Below are positions 59,948 through 64,000 of a stretch of 64,000 bases of DNA, piece by piece. Origin of the DNA: Collinsella tanakaei (GTDB lineage: Bacteria > Actinomycetota > Coriobacteriia > Coriobacteriales > Coriobacteriaceae); contig NZ_JACJKB010000009.1 in assembly GCF_016900375.1 (NCBI RefSeq), forward strand, positions 31,711-95,710, in the 5' to 3' direction. Positions within the stretch are counted from its first letter, which is position 1. Each line of letters begins with the position of its first letter. Under the pieces are notes generated by a model, which was not told the origin of the DNA, ran no database searches, and worked only from the letters and a program-made list of their open reading frames with translations. Made by a program: the position numbers and the translations under genes.

Positions 59948-61018
59948 TTACTCGATATGCGCCGCTGCGGTATCGGCGGGAAAGACGATGCCCGCCTGCC
60001 GGCGCGCCTCGTCGGTCACGGCAAGCGAGGCGAGCGTGATATCGCGCCACGGGGCAGCATCCATCTCGCCGCGCACGCATGCCACGAAATCTTCCAGCTC
60101 GTAGCACATGTTGTTCTCGCACGGTGGAAAGACGAGCTCTTCGACGATGTCGCTCGCGCTTTGCGCGGCGGAATACCCAGCGTCGCGCGCCGCCTGGCCG
60201 CGCAGGCGCAGGGTGCCGTGCGAGGGAATGGACGCCCCGCCGAAGGTGACGGTTCCCAGCTCGCCCTCGATCTGGCAGGGCATCAGGTCCTGCGAGATCT
60301 TGGAGTAGGAAAGTTCGACGATCTTATCGCCGTACCCCGCGAGAATCGTTCCCGCGCCGTCGATGACGCCGCCCGTGGCCTGCGTCGCGGCATCTGCGAT
60401 GAGCACCGGGGCGCAGGCGATCGTCTGCGGCGCGCCGAACAGGCGCACCATGGCCTCGACGCAGTAGATGCCGATATCCATGAGGGCACCTGTGGCCAAG
60501 CGCGCGTCGAAGATGTTGGTCTGACTGCCGGCGAGCACCTCGTCGTAGCGCGAGGAGTACTTGCCGAAGCGCAGGCTCGCGCGGCGAACACGGCCGATGC
60601 GCTCCATGGCAGCCGCAATCACGTCCATACCCGGATCGTGCACCGAGCGCATGGCCTCCATGGCAACGACGCCATGCGCCGCGGCCTCGTCGAACAGGAG
60701 CTCGGCCTGCGCCGCGTTCTGGGCAAGTGGCTTTTCCACCAGCACGTGCTTCCCGGCGCGGACGCATTGCAGCGCTTGGTCGGCATGAAGCGCGTTGGGG
60801 CTGGCGATGTACACCGCGTCGACCTCGGGGCATGCGCACACCTCGTCGATACTCGCAAAGGGCGCTGTTCCCCCATGCCGCTCCGTCGTGCCCGCCGCGC
60901 GCTCCTCCGATCGCGACATGCTTCCCACGTAGCGCGCCGCCTCGCTGGCGGCAGTCGTCTCGATCATGCTGTCGGCGATGGCGCTCGTTCCCACGACGGC
61001 AAAACCCATGCGCTCCAT
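59948..61018 (-). CDS. Gfo/Idh/MocA-family NAD(P)-dependent oxidoreductase
   Basis: A 356-residue sugar-type dehydrogenase. AVVGTSAIADSMIETTAASE is the N-terminal Rossmann start, HVLVEKPLAQNAAQAE is the EKP motif, and a C-terminal alpha/beta domain follows with GALMDIGIYCVEAMVRLFG. The substrate, likely a sugar or inositol-like compound, is unknown. The start ATG 61018 follows AAGGAGGGCCCGA. It lies between grcA and pflA in the same direction, with no evident link to formate metabolism. Confidence 0.88.
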   Translation of the reverse strand: MERMGFAVVGTSAIADSMIETTAASEAARYVGSMSRSEERAAGTTERHGGTAPFASIDEVCACPEVDAVYIASPNALHADQALQCVRAGKHVLVEKPLAQNAAQAELLFDEAAAHGVVAMEAMRSVHDPGMDVIAAAMERIGRVRRASLRFGKYSSRYDEVLAGSQTNIFDARLATGALMDIGIYCVEAMVRLFGAPQTIACAPVLIADAATQATGGVIDGAGTILAGYGDKIVELSYSKISQDLMPCQIEGELGTVTFGGASIPSHGTLRLRGQAARDAGYSAAQSASDIVEELVFPPCENNMCYELEDFVACVRGEMDAAPWRDITLASLAVTDEARRQAGIVFPADTAAAHIE

Positions 61019-61141
61019 TCGGGCCCTCCTTATGGCTGGCGGCAAACTTCATTCGCCCTCACCATTACCAGAAACGCCCGGGAGCCTCAAGTCCCCGCGC
61101 GCGAACCGGGCTCCGACGCCGAGTGCGCGGAAAAGCGCCAG

Positions 61142-61170
61142 GGCCGGCCCATGCGCGGCGAGCCGGCCCC
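61142..61170 (-). terminator. Hairpin after the glycyl-radical domain gene
   Basis: GGGCCGGC and GCCGGCCC form an eight-base stem 18 bases after the stop codon; no clear T-run follows. Confidence 0.5.
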
Positions 61171-61188
61171 GGCGCTTGGATGCGCCTC

Positions 61189-61440
61189 CTACATGCCCTC
61201 GTGGAACGTGCGCGAGATGACCTCGTCCTGCTGCTCCTTCGTGAGGTTGTGGAAGTTGACCGCGTAGCCGGACACGCGAATGGTGAGCTGCGGGTACTTC
61301 TCCGGATGGGCCTGAGCGTCGAGCAGCGTGTCGCGGTTGAACACGTTGACGTTCAGGTGATGCCCGCCCTTCTCGGCGTATGCATCGATCATGCTGACCA
61401 GGTTATCGGCCTGGTTCTGGGAAACATCGGATACTTTCAT
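61189..61440 (-). CDS. grcA: Glycyl-radical domain of pyruvate formate-lyase as a separate gene
   Basis: An 83-residue protein equal to the C-terminal end of pyruvate formate-lyase: [20 protein letters not shown], then [11 protein letters not shown] with radical Gly58, and the conserved FHEGM end. It should be activated by PflA and fit into the active site of the core protein encoded just upstream, whose own copy of this domain is missing. Related free-standing domains (YfiD/GrcA) repair damaged enzyme in E. coli; here it looks obligatory. The ATG follows AAGGAGTCTTTC. Confidence 0.93.
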   Translation of the reverse strand: MKVSDVSQNQADNLVSMIDAYAEKGGHHLNVNVFNRDTLLDAQAHPEKYPQLTIRVSGYAVNFHNLTKEQQDEVISRTFHEGM

Positions 61441-61467
61441 GAAAGACTCCTTACTAGTCGCAAACCA

Positions 61468-61494
61468 TGACAGGTAGGACGGTTCCCCCTGTCA
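61468..61494. repeat. REP-like palindrome, TGACA family (PFL junction, unit 1)
   Basis: TGACAGGTAGGACGG and TTCCCCCTGTCA lie between the two halves of the pyruvate formate-lyase genes, just upstream of the small gene. Confidence 0.75.
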
Positions 61495-61508
61495 TGCTCG
61501 GGCAAAAC

Positions 61509-61526
61509 GTGACAGCTGGCCCCGTC

Positions 61527-61536
<10 letters not shown>
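61509..61536. repeat. REP-like palindrome, TGACA family (PFL junction, unit 2)
   Basis: GTGACAGCTGGCCCCGTCCT and AACTGTCAC overlap the last codons of the core gene; the stop codon TAG (61529-61527) lies inside the palindrome. Confidence 0.75.
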
Positions 61537-63611
<2,075 letters not shown>

Positions 63612-63787
63612 TGCTTGACCACGCTCCTCGCGGTTCGCGTGCCCAGCGGCGATGCGCTGCGCACGAAGTGGGTGGATATCTGATGCGCTGATGCCTTTGA
63701 CCTGCTTGTTTTCCGAGTCTCGAACAGGTTTTGCCAAGTGCCGCATCAAATGTAAGCCGAGGATAACATACCAGCTTTCAGACTTGT

Positions 63788-63803
63788 GTTAGAAACTTCT
63801 AAC
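63788..63803. promoter_or_regulatory. Candidate operator upstream of pflB
   Basis: GTTAGA-AACT-TCTAAC is a perfect six-base inverted repeat about 180 bases before the start codon, in AT-rich DNA. Its shape recalls redox-sensor sites of the Rex type, but the match is not exact. Confidence 0.3.
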
Positions 63804-63887
63804 TTTTATGGTCCCGCTTGTGTTTTTCCTACTTACTCAGTAGTTTTATCGGCGCTCCTAGGATACCCATCCCCCGCGACTTCATTC

Positions 63888-63974
63888 GTGTCCGCTTTCA
63901 GGACGGAGATGTTTTCGGACACCCGGCGCCGCGGGCGGGCTGGCCTCTCTGGGGACGCAGCCGGGAGGCGCCAC
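63888..63974. repeat. Composite repeat: GGACGGAG unit plus GC-rich block
   Basis: A GTGTCCGCTTTCAGGACGGA unit is joined to GGGCTGGCCTCTCTGGGGAC and onward, a diverged single copy of the 64-base arm at 30707-30770. The same two parts are adjacent near 30861, so they travel as a unit. Confidence 0.8.
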
Positions 63975-64000
63975 CGCGTGAAATCGGGACAGGGGTTATT

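Larger units (their letters stand above)
63612..64000. other. Upstream region of pflB and a composite repeat at the window edge
   Basis: No gene is seen. The region is AT-richer near 63740-63850, with a small palindrome (63788-63803), and ends with a composite repeat (63888-63974). Confidence 0.55.

Overview
The window looks like chromosomal DNA of a gut Coriobacteriia, most likely a Collinsella-type organism. The basis is high-GC coding DNA, GC-rich codon choice, a strict-anaerobe gene set (pyruvate formate-lyase, type III glutamine synthetase, PTS-driven beta-glucoside and amino-sugar use) and dense small extragenic palindromes. The genus is inferred from gene content and was not tested by a search. 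Nearly all the DNA is ordinary coding sequence. The accessory signal is concentrated in intergenic palindromes, the 3' side of the tmRNA gene, a rhamnose locus that appears to be decaying, and the sugar/fermentation block at the right end.

Layout. 1-5.6 kb: the start of an iron alcohol dehydrogenase, a NusG-domain-II membrane-anchored protein, two uncharacterised coupled genes, a SlyD-like isomerase overlapping a ferredoxin-domain protein, bioY and tRNA-Glu. 5.7-15.1 kb: an AIM24-family protein, then glnN divergent from gltB-gltD, the ammonium assimilation core. 15.7-19.9 kb: metF, a separate methionine synthase reactivation protein and metH. 20-28 kb: a GT-C-like membrane protein, a PFL-family (DUF711) protein, a methyltransferase, yhbY and a large SARP/BTAD ATPase regulator. 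28-31.8 kb: nagB with a stand-alone EIIA, rplM-rpsI and a patatin. 32-38.6 kb: a DHA2 transporter and a rhamnose locus (AraC regulator, rhaB, an AraA/FucI-fold isomerase, rhaD) in which rhaB is frameshifted and rhaD carries an in-frame TGA. 38.7-41.1 kb: ssrA (tmRNA) with a duplicated 3' end, an 86-bp perfect palindrome, a 150-residue protein of unknown function and a candidate type I toxin-antitoxin pair. 41.1-46.1 kb: gatCAB, two HPr paralogues and a second EIIA. 46.2-56.5 kb: a HAD phosphatase, three GH1 6-phospho-beta-glucosidases, a beta-glucoside EIIBC permease with its LicT-type antiterminator, an RpiR regulator and luxS. 56.6-63.7 kb: moaA, a moaC-mobB fusion, pflA, a Gfo/Idh oxidoreductase, and a pyruvate formate-lyase whose glycyl-radical domain is a separate gene.

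How it works together. The EIIBC permease lacks an EIIA domain, so one of the two orphan EIIA proteins and the HPr proteins probably supply its phosphate. LicT and its leader control permease expression, while two of the three phospho-beta-glucosidases share an upstream 16-mer with the rpiR gene and so form a likely second circuit. The released sugar phosphate feeds glycolysis and the split pyruvate formate-lyase, activated by pflA.

Most unusual points: the split pyruvate formate-lyase with palindromes at the junction, the candidate toxin-antitoxin module, the ssrA 3'-end duplication, the two lesions in one rhamnose operon, tandem HPr proteins with Asp at the position of regulatory Ser46, and at least four families of REP-like palindromes, including perfect inverted repeats of 43- and 64-bp arms.
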